Positions 7,609-15,730 are shown, counted from the first letter of the stretch. The stretch: DNA of 64,000 nucleotides from Bacillus sp. 491mf (GCF_900112415.1 NZ_FOLV01000001.1:434001-498000), one strand, 5' to 3'. A program made the numbers and translations. The notes: generated by a model not told the origin, from the sequence alone.

Positions 7609-7983
7609 ATGTTGGATATTGCCCTACCTGTTCTTAACAAAGAGAAGACAAAAAAGAATGTGCTTCAAGCTTTGAAAAAGTATCGTTTATTTTTATCAAG
7701 TATAGATGAAAGAGATATACAGTGTGTAAGAGATGGCAAGATGATTGTCATGAGCAAAATAGTTTTAGAACGGATCAACTATATTCAAGAAATACGAAAA
7801 GGTGTAGAAAAGCTGAATGCACGGGATAAACAGCTCATTGAGTTAGCTTACCTGGAGAAAGAAAAGCCTAGTTGGGTAAAGATGTGTAGGATATTGAATA
7901 TGTCTCAACCGGATTATTATAGAAAGAGGAGTAAGGCCTTATGTGATTTGTCTTATAAGTTGGGAATTGAGGTAGAAGAGTAA
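7609..7983 (+). CDS. ArpU family late transcription regulator (first copy)
   Basis: A 124-residue protein with the ArpU layout. It has a helical N-terminus (VLQALKKYRLFLSSIDERDI), a central LNARDKQLIELAYLEKEKPS, and a C-terminal sigma-like helix-turn-helix (MCRILNMSQPDYYRKRSKAL). ArpU proteins control late gene expression in Gram-positive phages. A second ArpU gene lies at 13751; the two flank an accessory cassette. It starts 4 nt after the nuclease gene. Confidence 0.85.
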   Translation: MLDIALPVLNKEKTKKNVLQALKKYRLFLSSIDERDIQCVRDGKMIVMSKIVLERINYIQEIRKGVEKLNARDKQLIELAYLEKEKPSWVKMCRILNMSQPDYYRKRSKALCDLSYKLGIEVEE

Positions 7984-8055
7984 AGAGTAGTTATAAAAAA
8001 TATGTATATCATTTGTAAAAAAAGTGAACATTAATGATAAAAAGAAGCAATTCAC

Positions 8056-8113
8056 TTGACACTTTCGAATATATTTGTAAAAATAGCGTTAATAATACAG
8101 AAATTTGAAAGTG
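8056..8113 (+). promoter_or_regulatory. Possible promoter and inverted repeat before accessory pair
   Basis: TTGACA at 8056-8061 is a consensus -35. A fitting but weak -10 (taaaaa or aaaaat) lies about 16-17 bases downstream. CACTTTC at 8060-8066 overlaps the -35 and is repeated inverted as GAAAGTG at 8107-8113. This could be an operator for the XRE protein encoded at 8960. Inference only. Confidence 0.35.
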
Positions 8114-8125
8114 AGTTGAAGTGGA

Positions 8126-8935
8126 TTGACAGTTGCAGGGAATTCTTTATTTCCGGGAGAAGAATTTAAACAAAGTTTTGTACAAAGTATCTATAATGGC
8201 AATACATATGACTACACAGAATTTATTGAATCAAAAAAGACTCGTGCCAAGAATGGAAATCCTTATAATCGCATGGATTTCATATATGAAAATTTAATTG
8301 ATATGTTTGAAGGAGAGGATTTTATTGCTAGGTTATGCAGTTCTGGTAACTGGCAAAAACATCTTCAGGTTATTAATAAAAAAACAAAAACCTTATATAT
8401 TGTGGTAAAAGATGATAGAGTACAGGAATATCGTACGAAGACATCAATCGACCGTTCGCCGCACTATATTGAGTCGTATTGTCTAATAAATGAAAAATAT
8501 GGTGATATTGAGTTTGTACAAAATGGAGAGCAACTTAGTTTTAATATAGATTTGTCTAATATTAGAAACGAAAATCCACTTGTAGGAGATTTTTATAATA
8601 GGAAAAAAAGTAATTTATATAGATTAATCGGACAATTTGAGATTGATACTTTTATACTTATCCCAGTCTCGATTAAGAACAATGAAGTGATAGAGGTTAC
8701 AGCACATATACCTAGACCGGAATTTCAAGATCCATATTATCTATCAGAAGATTGGAGTCAATATATTCCTGTTCAATTCACTGAACAAAGTGATTATGAT
8801 ATTACTGAGGATATTATTGATGAAGACATTCCACTAGGACTAAAGAAAGAGATTTTAGAAGGGGATTCACTTGATACCGATTCTGAACCAAAGTTAAAAG
8901 GAAATCAGGATAAGCAAAAAGGACAAGATGAATAA
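8126..8935 (+). CDS. Unknown protein paired with XRE-ImmA/IrrE gene
   Basis: A 269-residue protein read from a TTG; a stop three codons upstream excludes a longer form. The middle looks like an alpha/beta domain (NRMDFIYENLIDMFEG, WQKHLQVINKKTKTLYIVV, YIESYCLINEKYGDIEF). The C-terminal 50 residues are acidic and disordered (EDIIDEDIPLGLKKEI, then KLKGNQDKQKGQDE). It is followed 24 nt later by an XRE-ImmA/IrrE gene. Such pairs recur in mobile elements of Bacillus, where the peptidase may control the partner. I do not recognise an enzymatic motif and cannot assign a function. Confidence 0.6.
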   Translation: MTVAGNSLFPGEEFKQSFVQSIYNGNTYDYTEFIESKKTRAKNGNPYNRMDFIYENLIDMFEGEDFIARLCSSGNWQKHLQVINKKTKTLYIVVKDDRVQEYRTKTSIDRSPHYIESYCLINEKYGDIEFVQNGEQLSFNIDLSNIRNENPLVGDFYNRKKSNLYRLIGQFEIDTFILIPVSIKNNEVIEVTAHIPRPEFQDPYYLSEDWSQYIPVQFTEQSDYDITEDIIDEDIPLGLKKEILEGDSLDTDSEPKLKGNQDKQKGQDE

Positions 8936-8959
8936 CTTCTTTATAAAAGGAGTATGACA

Positions 8960-10132
8960 ATGAAAGGGATTAAACAATTTAATCCGGAAAGATTAAAAGC
9001 AGCTCGCTTATATGAGGGGTTAACTATAACGGATTTAGCAAATGCAATTAATGTATCTAAACAGGCTGTTTCACAGTTTGAACATGGTAAGAATCAGCCA
9101 AGTTTAGAAACATTATTTGAAATAATGAAAGTGTTGAATTTTCCAAGAGAGTTTTTCTATGGGAAAGATGATGAGAAAGTTCAAATCGGAAGTACTTTCT
9201 TTAGGTCATCAGCTACGACTAATAAGAAGGTCTACAATGCTCAAATTCAGAAAATGTTGATTGTAGCCAAGATATATTCTTTCTTAGAAAAATATATTGA
9301 TTTTCCAGTTTTAAACTTACCTAGACTAGAAATGAAATATGATAATTATCAAAACGAGGATATTGAGGTGTTAGCGCAAGCTGTAAGAGAGTATTGGGGA
9401 TTAGGTGAAGAGCCAATCAAAAATATTGTACATTTGTTAGAAAAGAATGGTTTAATTCTTACGTCATTATCAACTGATCAGGATAAAATTGATGCTTTTA
9501 GTCAAAAGCAAGTCGTAAATGGACAAGAAAGATACTATATTGTTTTAGGTAGTGATAAAAAATCAGCAGTTCGTAGACAGTTTACTGCAGCGCATGAGTT
9601 GGGACATTTGTTGATGCATGACTGGATTACGGATATTGATGAATTATCTAAGGAACAGTATAGGGAGATAGAAAGGCAAGCTGATTATTTTGCAGCGGCA
9701 TTCTTATTACCAAAAAAAAGCTTTGTTGCAGACCTACATTATCCTAATAAGTTGGAATTTTATGTTGAGCTTAAAAAGAAATGGAGAGTTTCAATAGGGG
9801 CGATGATTGTAAGGGCATATCATTTGAATGTAATAAATTATAATCAATATCAATACCTTATGAGACAAAGGAGTAGTAAAGGATATAGAAAGTTAGAGCC
9901 TTTGGATAACTTAATTACAATTCCTTCACCAACAGTATTGGAAAAAGCGATTAAGTTATTAATTGCTAATAATATTTTAACACCTAAACAAATATTAAAT
10001 TATTTAGAATTACCGAAGGAAAAGGTTGATTCATTAATGGATTTAAGTTCAGATACTCTTATGGAAGTAGAATTAAATGTGGCCCCATTAATTAAGTTAA
10101 GTAGTCATTCTTCAAATAGGAGAATTAATTAA
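8960..10132 (+). CDS. XRE repressor fused to ImmA/IrrE metallopeptidase
   Basis: A 390-residue protein. I use the ATG at 8960, since aaaggag sits 7 nt before it; the ATG at 8954 is too close. Residues about 8-65 form an XRE helix-turn-helix (LKAARLYEGLTITDLANAI, VSKQAVSQFEHGKNQPS). Residues about 130-270 are an ImmA/IrrE (COG2856) peptidase with the zinc motif HELGH at about 212-216 and a downstream acidic helix ERQADYFAAAFLLP. In related ICE and phage systems such proteins cleave or sequester a partner regulator. The gene ends with its own terminator, making an independent two-gene unit with the upstream gene. Confidence 0.85.
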   Translation: MKGIKQFNPERLKAARLYEGLTITDLANAINVSKQAVSQFEHGKNQPSLETLFEIMKVLNFPREFFYGKDDEKVQIGSTFFRSSATTNKKVYNAQIQKMLIVAKIYSFLEKYIDFPVLNLPRLEMKYDNYQNEDIEVLAQAVREYWGLGEEPIKNIVHLLEKNGLILTSLSTDQDKIDAFSQKQVVNGQERYYIVLGSDKKSAVRRQFTAAHELGHLLMHDWITDIDELSKEQYREIERQADYFAAAFLLPKKSFVADLHYPNKLEFYVELKKKWRVSIGAMIVRAYHLNVINYNQYQYLMRQRSSKGYRKLEPLDNLITIPSPTVLEKAIKLLIANNILTPKQILNYLELPKEKVDSLMDLSSDTLMEVELNVAPLIKLSSHSSNRRIN

Positions 10133-10150
10133 GATAAATTGTAGAAATAA

Positions 10151-10185
10151 AAAGAAGGTGCCACATTAATGGGCATCTTCTTTTT
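10151..10185 (+). terminator. Rho-independent terminator after XRE-ImmA/IrrE
   Basis: Positions 10151-10162 pair with 10172-10183 (12 bp, one G-U) followed by a run of T. It closes the two-gene accessory unit. Confidence 0.75.
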
Positions 10186-10495
10186 GTAAAAAAGTATGTT
10201 CGAGAAATTTATGCAAAAATAATTCTAAGGAGTGAATCTAAGTATAAAAAAGATTGTTAAGAGAATATTTTTTATAAGTAAACAATAAAAAGTTTAAACA
10301 ATAAAACGAAAGGGTAGTTTGTATACAACGGCAGTTTTGAGGAGGGATTATCCTTAATTGGTGAGGAAGAAGAGGAATGAAGGTTGTCTATTGAGCAGGA
10401 AAAAGAGTATTCTGGTGAAACCTTTTAGTGTTAATATAAAAATGTAGATATATGTGATATGGTTGATTATGCTAGTTTAAGTTAGGGAGGATATT
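10186..10495 (+). other. Gene-poor spacer with decayed coding-like patches
   Basis: About 310 bases separate the terminator from the PIN-like gene. Short runs with codon-like texture (around 10335-10430, for instance the acidic GEEEEE patch) are broken by stops. I see no supported gene. The last bases hold the ribosome site gggagg for the gene at 10496. Confidence 0.4.
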
Positions 10496-11896
10496 ATGAA
10501 ACAGGTTTTTCCAGAGTTTTATAAATTTAGCAGTGAAGAATATAAAGAAATGTTTAATGATTGTTATTTTATAATTGATACAAATGTTTTACTAAATTTG
10601 TATCGATATTCAGAAGCTACTAGAAATGAATTGTTAGGATTGTTAGAGAGAATTAAGGATAAGTTATGGATGCCATATCAAGTTGGATTAGAATTCCATT
10701 TTAATAGAGTATCTGTGATTTTAGAACAAAAAATGGCATACGAAAATATTTGTAACAAAATTGATTCTCAGGCTAATGATTTTATTACGAATTTAAAAAA
10801 AGGATTTAATAATAGACATCCTAGAATACAAATAGATAGTATAACGAGACAGATACGTAATTCTTTTGATTTGCTTATTAATAATTTAAAAAAGCATGAA
10901 GAAGAACACCCTAATTTATTAAATGATGATGGTATTTTAGTCACATTGAATCAGATGTATGAAGGGAAAGTAGGTGAACCATATCCAAAAGAAGAACTAG
11001 AAAAAATTTATGGAGAGGGAGAACGACGTTATCAAAAGAAATTCCCACCGGGATATGAAGATGAAAAAACTAAAAAAGATCGTACGAAAGAGTATGATGG
11101 GATTATTTATAAAGATAAATTTGGAGATTTAGTTGTTTGGAAGCAAATCTTGGATAAGGCTAAAGTAGATCAGAAAACAATAATTTTTGTTACCGATGAT
11201 GTAAAAGAAGATTGGTGGGAAATTGAGAAGGGTAGAACGATAGGCCCCCGAATTGAATTGTTAAATGAATTCAAAAAAGAAGCTAATATTCCTTTTTATA
11301 TGTATAAAACTGAGAACTTTATGAGCTACATAAAAGAGTATTTACAGGAACAAGTAAATAAAGAAGCGATAAAAGAGATGGAAGATTTAAGGGAATCAAG
11401 TTATTACAATGAGCTTGCAAAAGTTAATGAGTATGGTGACATTAATGAACAACTTTATATTAATGAGCTTGCAATTGTTGATGAGTATGGTGACATTAAT
11501 GAATTGTATATTCATGAGAATAGAGAAGCTGAAAGGGAACTATCCAAAAGAAATAATTATGACGATATGTCACCAAATGAAATTTTGGAGAGACATACTT
11601 TGGAGAGACATACATATTGGTTACAAGAAATACAGAGATTGAATTCTAAAGTAGAGAGAACTTTTGAAAACGTAAGACCGTTGTTAGCTGAATGGAATCT
11701 ACATGAATTTGGGAATCTTAGAAAAGATTATTTAGATATTAATTATAAGTACAAAAGAAGAGATTGTAGCATCAATGAATTACAAGAACATTATAAACAT
11801 CTAAAGACAATATATACCAGTCTAAGGGAAATATACACTCGTTCTATGCTTAAATCGCGGATTAACCCCCTAATTTTGGACACATACTATCCTTAA
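10496..11896 (+). CDS. PIN-like domain protein, 3' end replaced by IS3 sequence
   Basis: A 466-residue protein. The N-terminal 290 residues match the large PIN-like domain: YFIIDTNVLLNLYRYSEATR holds the first acidic residue, LWMPYQVGLEFHFNR follows, and IIFVTDDVKEDWWEIEKG carries a late Asp pair. PIN domains are Mg-dependent RNases, and this subgroup is often found in defence or phage accessory loci. The C-terminal part is a charged helical region with an internal duplication (NELAxVxEYGDINE twice, about residues 305-340). The last 10 or so residues are encoded by the end of the downstream IS3 element, so the original C-terminus is lost. Alternative: a toxin-like phage exclusion protein. Confidence 0.7.
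   Translation: MKQVFPEFYKFSSEEYKEMFNDCYFIIDTNVLLNLYRYSEATRNELLGLLERIKDKLWMPYQVGLEFHFNRVSVILEQKMAYENICNKIDSQANDFITNLKKGFNNRHPRIQIDSITRQIRNSFDLLINNLKKHEEEHPNLLNDDGILVTLNQMYEGKVGEPYPKEELEKIYGEGERRYQKKFPPGYEDEKTKKDRTKEYDGIIYKDKFGDLVVWKQILDKAKVDQKTIIFVTDDVKEDWWEIEKGRTIGPRIELLNEFKKEANIPFYMYKTENFMSYIKEYLQEQVNKEAIKEMEDLRESSYYNELAKVNEYGDINEQLYINELAIVDEYGDINELYIHENREAERELSKRNNYDDMSPNEILERHTLERHTYWLQEIQRLNSKVERTFENVRPLLAEWNLHEFGNLRKDYLDINYKYKRRDCSINELQEHYKHLKTIYTSLREIYTRSMLKSRINPLILDTYYP
11411..11505 (+). repeat. Direct duplication inside the PIN-like gene
   Basis: Two near-identical copies of about 50 bases lie side by side, each containing gagtatggtgacattaatga. They encode the repeated EYGDINE segments in the C-terminal region. 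Confidence 0.75.
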
Positions 11897-11972
11897 CTCA
11901 TTGTTTCATAGAATTGCTCTTTCTTTCGGCAAGTTACTTTTTTTTTCAGATGAGACAAGAAAAAATCTCGCC

Positions 11973-12830
11973 TCATACTCGAATCTCTTTGATTTTTAAC
12001 TTTTCTATTTGCGTTCTTCGATAAAATTCACTTGGTGATAAATCTAAAATACTAGAATGGATTCTTCGGTTGTTGTAAAACTCAATATATGTAGCTACTT
12101 CTTGATAAGCTTCGGCATATGTTTGAAACATGCAGCGCTTCAGACATTCGTACTCCAGTAAACGATGAAATGACTCAATATGGGCGTTCATATTTGGTGT
12201 CTTTGGTGGAATTCGCTCATGCTCGACTTCGCAAATGTGACACACTTTTTCAAATACATTCGAAATAAATTGTGGACCATTGTCAGTGCGAATTACAGGT
12301 TTGTGTTCCCTCTCAAATTGTTTCCGTTTGAATAAAGCTCGTTGCACAAGATGACCAGCATCTTGACCTGTACAGTGTAAACCAATGTGATAATCAACAA
12401 TAGAACGATCGTACACATCGATAATGGATAGGATATAAAAGAAACGATCTTCTCCTTCTATGTAGCCATATTTAATATCCGTCTCCCATAACTGATTGGA
12501 GCCAGTGACGATTCGATTACGTGCTAATTTCCGCGGATACTGAAACTTCATTTCTCGTTGTGGCTGTAAGATATCTAACACCTTACATAATCGATATACT
12601 TTCTTCTTATTGATTTGTAGCGCATACTCGTTCCTTAAACAGAGACACAGTTTGCGATAACCATAAACGCCCGCTTCGCCTGCAATGAGCTCCATGAGCC
12701 ATTCTTGTATTTGTTCATCGGGTATTTTCTTTCCTTGTTGATTATAGGAATAACCTGGAACTGGTCTGCCCTCACTCACGACTTTTTCTTCTTTTTTCTG
12801 ATAATAGTATGTGGAAGGGGAAATTCCCAA
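11973..12830 (-). CDS. IS3 transposase OrfB (DDE catalytic part)
   Basis: A 285-residue reading from an internal ATG; the real product is probably an OrfAB fusion made by -1 frameshifting near 12914-12920. An HTH_21-like region (GEAGVYGYRKLCLCLRNEYA) is followed by an integrase core. The DDE residues are in WETDIKYGYIEG (first Asp), RTDNGPQFISN (second Asp) and NAHIESFHRLLEYE (Glu). It catalyses strand transfer of the element. No internal stop is seen, so the element may be active. Confidence 0.9.
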   Translation of the reverse strand: MGISPSTYYYQKKEEKVVSEGRPVPGYSYNQQGKKIPDEQIQEWLMELIAGEAGVYGYRKLCLCLRNEYALQINKKKVYRLCKVLDILQPQREMKFQYPRKLARNRIVTGSNQLWETDIKYGYIEGEDRFFYILSIIDVYDRSIVDYHIGLHCTGQDAGHLVQRALFKRKQFEREHKPVIRTDNGPQFISNVFEKVCHICEVEHERIPPKTPNMNAHIESFHRLLEYECLKRCMFQTYAEAYQEVATYIEFYNNRRIHSSILDLSPSEFYRRTQIEKLKIKEIRV

Positions 12831-12880
12831 GATACGAAGGACACGGCGAACCGCATATCCTTTCTCAATCCACTTATGAG

Positions 12881-13195
12881 CTACTTCAAGCGTTTCAGTA
12901 AGTGAGGGTTCTTCTTTTTTAGCACATCACGCAAGATGGCGATTTCTAAATCTTTCTCACCTAATAGCTTTTTCAGTTGATCATTTTCCGCTTCTAGTTG
13001 TTTGACTTCAGCCGGTGAAACTACTTCATGATGCCCAGCTTCTTGTCGATCAAGATCTTGAAAAGCTTTTACCCATTTGTGTACTAAATTTGGACTGAGA
13101 TCATGCCTTCTAGCTACTAATGCGGTCTTTCCAGTTTCTATCACTTCTTGTACCACTTGTTGTTTAAATTCTACAGAATGTTTTCTTCTTTGCAT
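12881..13195 (-). CDS. IS3 transposase OrfA (DNA-binding part)
   Basis: A 104-residue protein with an N-terminal helix-turn-helix (RRKHSVEFKQQVVQEVIETG, then VARRHDLSPNLVHKWVKAFQ) and a leucine-zipper-like C-terminus (EVKQLEAENDQLKKLLGEKD). It binds the terminal inverted repeats. Near its end the minus strand reads CTAAAAAAGAAG. A -1 slip there leads into the OrfB frame (KKEEPSLTETLEVAHKW), giving the fused transposase. Confidence 0.9.
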   Translation of the reverse strand: MQRRKHSVEFKQQVVQEVIETGKTALVARRHDLSPNLVHKWVKAFQDLDRQEAGHHEVVSPAEVKQLEAENDQLKKLLGEKDLEIAILRDVLKKKNPHLLKRLK

Positions 13196-13315
13196 AATAA
13201 ATGCCCCCTTATTTGGCTACCTCAAGTATAAAACCACTCTTAGTATGTGTCCAAGTTCATTAGGGGGCTAAAGAGATCGCACAATTCACTATAAATAAAA
13301 CTCTAATTATTCGGG

Positions 13316-13345
13316 CCATCTATATAAAATATAGATGGTTTTCTT
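13316..13345 (+). terminator. Rho-independent terminator, downstream of IS3
   Basis: ccatctatat pairs with atatagatgg around a three-base loop and is followed by ttttcttttt. It lies about 50 bases past the IS3 end and is the likely natural terminator of the interrupted PIN-like gene. Confidence 0.75.
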
Positions 13346-13696
13346 TTTGATAAAAAAGAGATAAAAATTTGATAAAAAATATTAAAGGTACGCTTGTATT
13401 ATAGGAAGTGTCGTAGCGTCACGGAAATAGCGATTATATTCGTTTACGATGGTTCTATAGTGTAGGGCGATTAATTATAGTTTACTCACGAATAAACGTA
13501 AATTAGGGTCTTAATACAACGAGGGAGAGGATATTACCTCTCTTTGAGCTGATGATTCTTTTCTAAAGTACAGACACTTCTCATTTTGCTAGAATTATAT
13601 CTCGTCGGTTCAAAGAGGTGTGAGCTATCTCAATTTCTCCTCTCTTAAACAAATTTATAGGCTACATTGATTGATTACATCGTCTATTTTAAAGGG

Positions 13697-13720
13697 CAAC
13701 GCTGATGCGTTGTTTTTTAT
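13697..13720 (+). terminator. Terminator-like hairpin before ArpU
   Basis: caacgc and gcgttg pair around tgat, followed by a run of six T. It lies about 30 bases before the ATG at 13751 and may attenuate transcription into that gene. A similar hairpin (gggcaac/gttgctc) follows the gene at 14269-14298. Confidence 0.6.
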
Positions 13721-13750
13721 TTTATATAAATCTATTTGGAGGTTATGCAT

Positions 13751-14203
13751 ATGAATGAAGCAACATTGAATTTAGATATGAAAGAATTAGATGTAACAAA
13801 ATCAGTGAAGAAAGCGATGCGTGCGTTAAAGAAGTATCGTATGTATATGCTATCTGTCGATGATGAGTATCTGCCAAAAGTAACACCCACGTATTCACTC
13901 ACACCTCCAAGTAACACAAATCAATTTTATTCCTCAACTGAAAACGTGATTGAGTTTGTAGATCGAGAGCGAGAGAAAGGACAATATATGACTCTCATCT
14001 GGAAGGGGATTAATCGTTTATCAGCGGAGTTAAGGAAGTTAATTATTGAAAAATATATGGGGCGAGATGAGTTATATGATTTCGAGGTATACAACAGAAT
14101 GGGAATCAGCAAACCGAATTTTGATAGAAGAAAACGAGAGGCGTTAAAAGATTTAGCTTGTTCGTTGGGGATTGCGGTGTATAGAGATGCTGATACTTTT
14201 TAG
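13751..14203 (+). CDS. ArpU family late transcription regulator (second copy)
   Basis: A 150-residue protein; the ATG at 13751 has ggagg at the right spacing, while the ATG at 13745 is too close. It shares the ArpU plan with the gene at 7609: VKKAMRALKKYRMYMLSVDD at the N-terminus, LSAELRKLIIEKYMGRDEL in the middle and a C-terminal HTH (NRMGISKPNFDRRKREALK). An extra Ser/Thr-rich loop (about residues 38-58) is absent from the first copy. It lies just before the packaging genes, so this copy is the better candidate for the late activator. Confidence 0.85.
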   Translation: MNEATLNLDMKELDVTKSVKKAMRALKKYRMYMLSVDDEYLPKVTPTYSLTPPSNTNQFYSSTENVIEFVDREREKGQYMTLIWKGINRLSAELRKLIIEKYMGRDELYDFEVYNRMGISKPNFDRRKREALKDLACSLGIAVYRDADTF

Positions 14204-14268
14204 ATACTTTTATGATGCATCGTGATTCAATGAAGCTGTTAATATAGTAGTATAGATGATTTGACGAA

Positions 14269-14298
14269 AGGGCAACTGATACATGGTTGCTCTTTTTA
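14269..14298 (+). terminator. Rho-independent terminator after ArpU
   Basis: agggcaac pairs with gttgctct (one G-U) and is followed by ttttta. It separates the ArpU gene from the methyltransferase gene. Confidence 0.7.
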
Positions 14299-14312
14299 TT
14301 ATGTAAAAAAGG

Positions 14313-15062
14313 ATGGTTACAAGGTTGCTAAATCAAGTATTTAATATGAATTGCTTAGAAGGAATGAAAATGATTGAGGATAAATCAATTGATATGATTT
14401 TATGTGATTTACCTTATGGAACTACATCTTGTAAATGGGACAGCATCATTCCGTTTGAGCCATTATGGCAACAGTATGAGCGAATTATAAAAGACAATGG
14501 TGCTATCCTTTTAACAGCAAGTCAACCATTTACAACAAAAGTAATTGCTTCAAACATGCGATTATTTCGTTATGAATGGATCTGGAAGAAAGGGAATCAT
14601 GTAACTGGTTTTCCGAATGCAAATAGAATGCCATTAAAGAATCATGAAAATGTATTAGTATTCTACAAGAAGTTACCTAAATATTACCCACAGGATTTAA
14701 TTTTGTTAGATAAGCCGATCAAAAAGAAAAGAATAGCTAACATTGGGGTATTTGGTAAAAGAAATAATGAATCCTTAAATAAGGTACATGTAAAGAAATA
14801 TACTAACTATCCAAAGTCGGTTATTGATTTCTCAAGGGAAAGTAAAACATTTCATCCAACACAGAAGCCAGTAGCGTTATTCGAATATCTCATTAAGACT
14901 TATACAAAAGAAGGTGAAACGGTATTAGATAATTGTATGGGTAGTTTTACAACTGCTATTGCATGTATTAATACTAATCGAAATTATATCGGCTTTGAGA
15001 TGGACGAAGAGTATTGGAGATTAGGAAATGAACGTGTTCAAGAGCATTTGAAGAATAAGTGA
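14313..15062 (+). CDS. Phage DNA adenine/cytosine-N4 methyltransferase
   Basis: A protein of up to 249 residues. The start could be the ATG at 14313 or a TTG at 14325, which fits homologues beginning at LLNQVFNMNCLEGM. The amino-methyltransferase motif IV is DLPYGTT (about 32-38). The SAM motif appears near the C-terminus as VLDNCMGSFTTAIA, which is the beta-class order. HPTQKP precedes it, as usual. The glycine normally found in GSGTT is a phenylalanine here, an unusual change at the cofactor loop. The enzyme probably modifies phage DNA against host restriction; no restriction partner is adjacent. Confidence 0.8.
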   Translation: MVTRLLNQVFNMNCLEGMKMIEDKSIDMILCDLPYGTTSCKWDSIIPFEPLWQQYERIIKDNGAILLTASQPFTTKVIASNMRLFRYEWIWKKGNHVTGFPNANRMPLKNHENVLVFYKKLPKYYPQDLILLDKPIKKKRIANIGVFGKRNNESLNKVHVKKYTNYPKSVIDFSRESKTFHPTQKPVALFEYLIKTYTKEGETVLDNCMGSFTTAIACINTNRNYIGFEMDEEYWRLGNERVQEHLKNK

Positions 15063-15064
15063 GA

Positions 15065-15092
15065 AAGCATCCGTTTGGGTGCTTTTTATTTT
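15065..15092 (+). terminator. Terminator after methyltransferase
   Basis: aagcatcc and gggtgctt pair around a short loop, followed by tttatttt, directly after the stop at 15062. Confidence 0.65.
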
Positions 15093-15108
15093 GGAAGGAA
15101 TGATATAA

Positions 15109-15213
15109 ATGACGTGGTTAAGCTTTTTCATTGGTTATAGTATTGGAATGTTAGTTTGTTTAATTATTATGATTCAGTTCATTAAAGCAAAGGAAGTAAA
15201 AGAATTAGGTTAA
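15109..15213 (+). CDS. 34-residue membrane peptide
   Basis: An ATG preceded by ggaaggaatg opens a 34-residue frame with one hydrophobic span (WLSFFIGYSIGMLVCLIIMI) and a charged tail (KAKEVKELG). It lies between the methyltransferase and the small zinc-like protein. Short membrane peptides of this kind are common just before the packaging genes of Bacillus phages. Function unknown. Confidence 0.6.
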   Translation: MTWLSFFIGYSIGMLVCLIIMIQFIKAKEVKELG

Positions 15214-15228
15214 TAAGGGGTGAGAATA

Positions 15229-15402
15229 ATGTGTGAGCATAAGTATCGAGTGTTAGATAGTGAGACTACTTCCTTTTATTCTGATACTAAACATTTTGGT
15301 ATGGATATCTCTGCTACTTTCTATTGTGAGAAATGTATTGACATTCAACATCGTGAGAAGCAGATTGATACAGGTGTGATTGAGGTAAAGGATAGTGAAT
15401 GA
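15229..15402 (+). CDS. Small Cys/His-containing phage protein
   Basis: A 57-residue protein starting MCEHKYRVLDSETTSFYSD. I use the ATG at 15229, as aaggggtgag lies just before. C-x-H near the start and YCEKCID later suggest a small zinc-binding site. It overlaps the HNH gene by 8 nt. Function unknown. Confidence 0.6.
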   Translation: MCEHKYRVLDSETTSFYSDTKHFGMDISATFYCEKCIDIQHREKQIDTGVIEVKDSE

Positions 15403-15730
15403 ATACAAAACCAAACAACAGAAGCGTAAGTTCTATGATAGTGGTGAATGGAAACAGTTAAGAGAGCAAGTAAAGAAGCGAGATAACTATGAGTGTCAGG
15501 AATGTAAACGTAACGGTCGCGTTCAAACAGACACTAATGAGTACAGCGAGAGTGCAAGGCGTAAGAAGATACAGTTAGTTGTCCATCATATAAAAGAACT
15601 CGAACATCATCCAGAACTTGCATTAGAGAAAGATAATCTTGAAACAGTTTGCGTTGATTGCCACAACAAAGAACATGGTAGAACGTTTAAAAAGAAACAG
15701 AATAAATGGCAACACGATGAAAAATGGTAA
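15395..15730 (+). CDS. Phage HNH endonuclease
   Basis: A 111-residue protein read from GTG. The HNH core is clear: YECQECKRNG, then LVVHHIKELEHHPELAL, then NLETVCVDCHNKEHG, with two CxxC zinc pairs. HNH proteins directly upstream of the terminase are required for terminase cutting and packaging in HK97-like cos phages. The position just before the probable cos region and terS fits that role. Confidence 0.9.
   Translation: MNEYKTKQQKRKFYDSGEWKQLREQVKKRDNYECQECKRNGRVQTDTNEYSESARRKKIQLVVHHIKELEHHPELALEKDNLETVCVDCHNKEHGRTFKKKQNKWQHDEKW

Larger units (their letters stand above)
11866..13267 (-). mobile_element. IS3 family insertion sequence, about 1.4 kb
   Basis: Imperfect terminal inverted repeats are visible: ccccctaattttggacacat at the left end and, reading inward from the right, ccccctaatgaacttggac. 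Inside are overlapping minus-strand orfA and orfB with a slippery A6G. The element sits in the 3' end of the PIN-like gene. A 3-bp target duplication (taa) is suggestive but not exact, so the ends are accurate to about two bases. Confidence 0.85.
13268..13750 (+). other. Leader region before second ArpU gene
   Basis: About 480 bases without a supported gene. It contains a terminator at 13316-13345 that probably served the original PIN-like gene, a small inverted repeat (gagagg/cctctc near 13521-13540), and a terminator-like hairpin at 13697-13720 directly before the ribosome site of the next gene. Confidence 0.5.

Noticed and set aside
10186-10495. Short frames before the PIN-like gene
   Set aside because: Each is under 30 codons, broken by stops, and lacks a properly spaced ribosome site.
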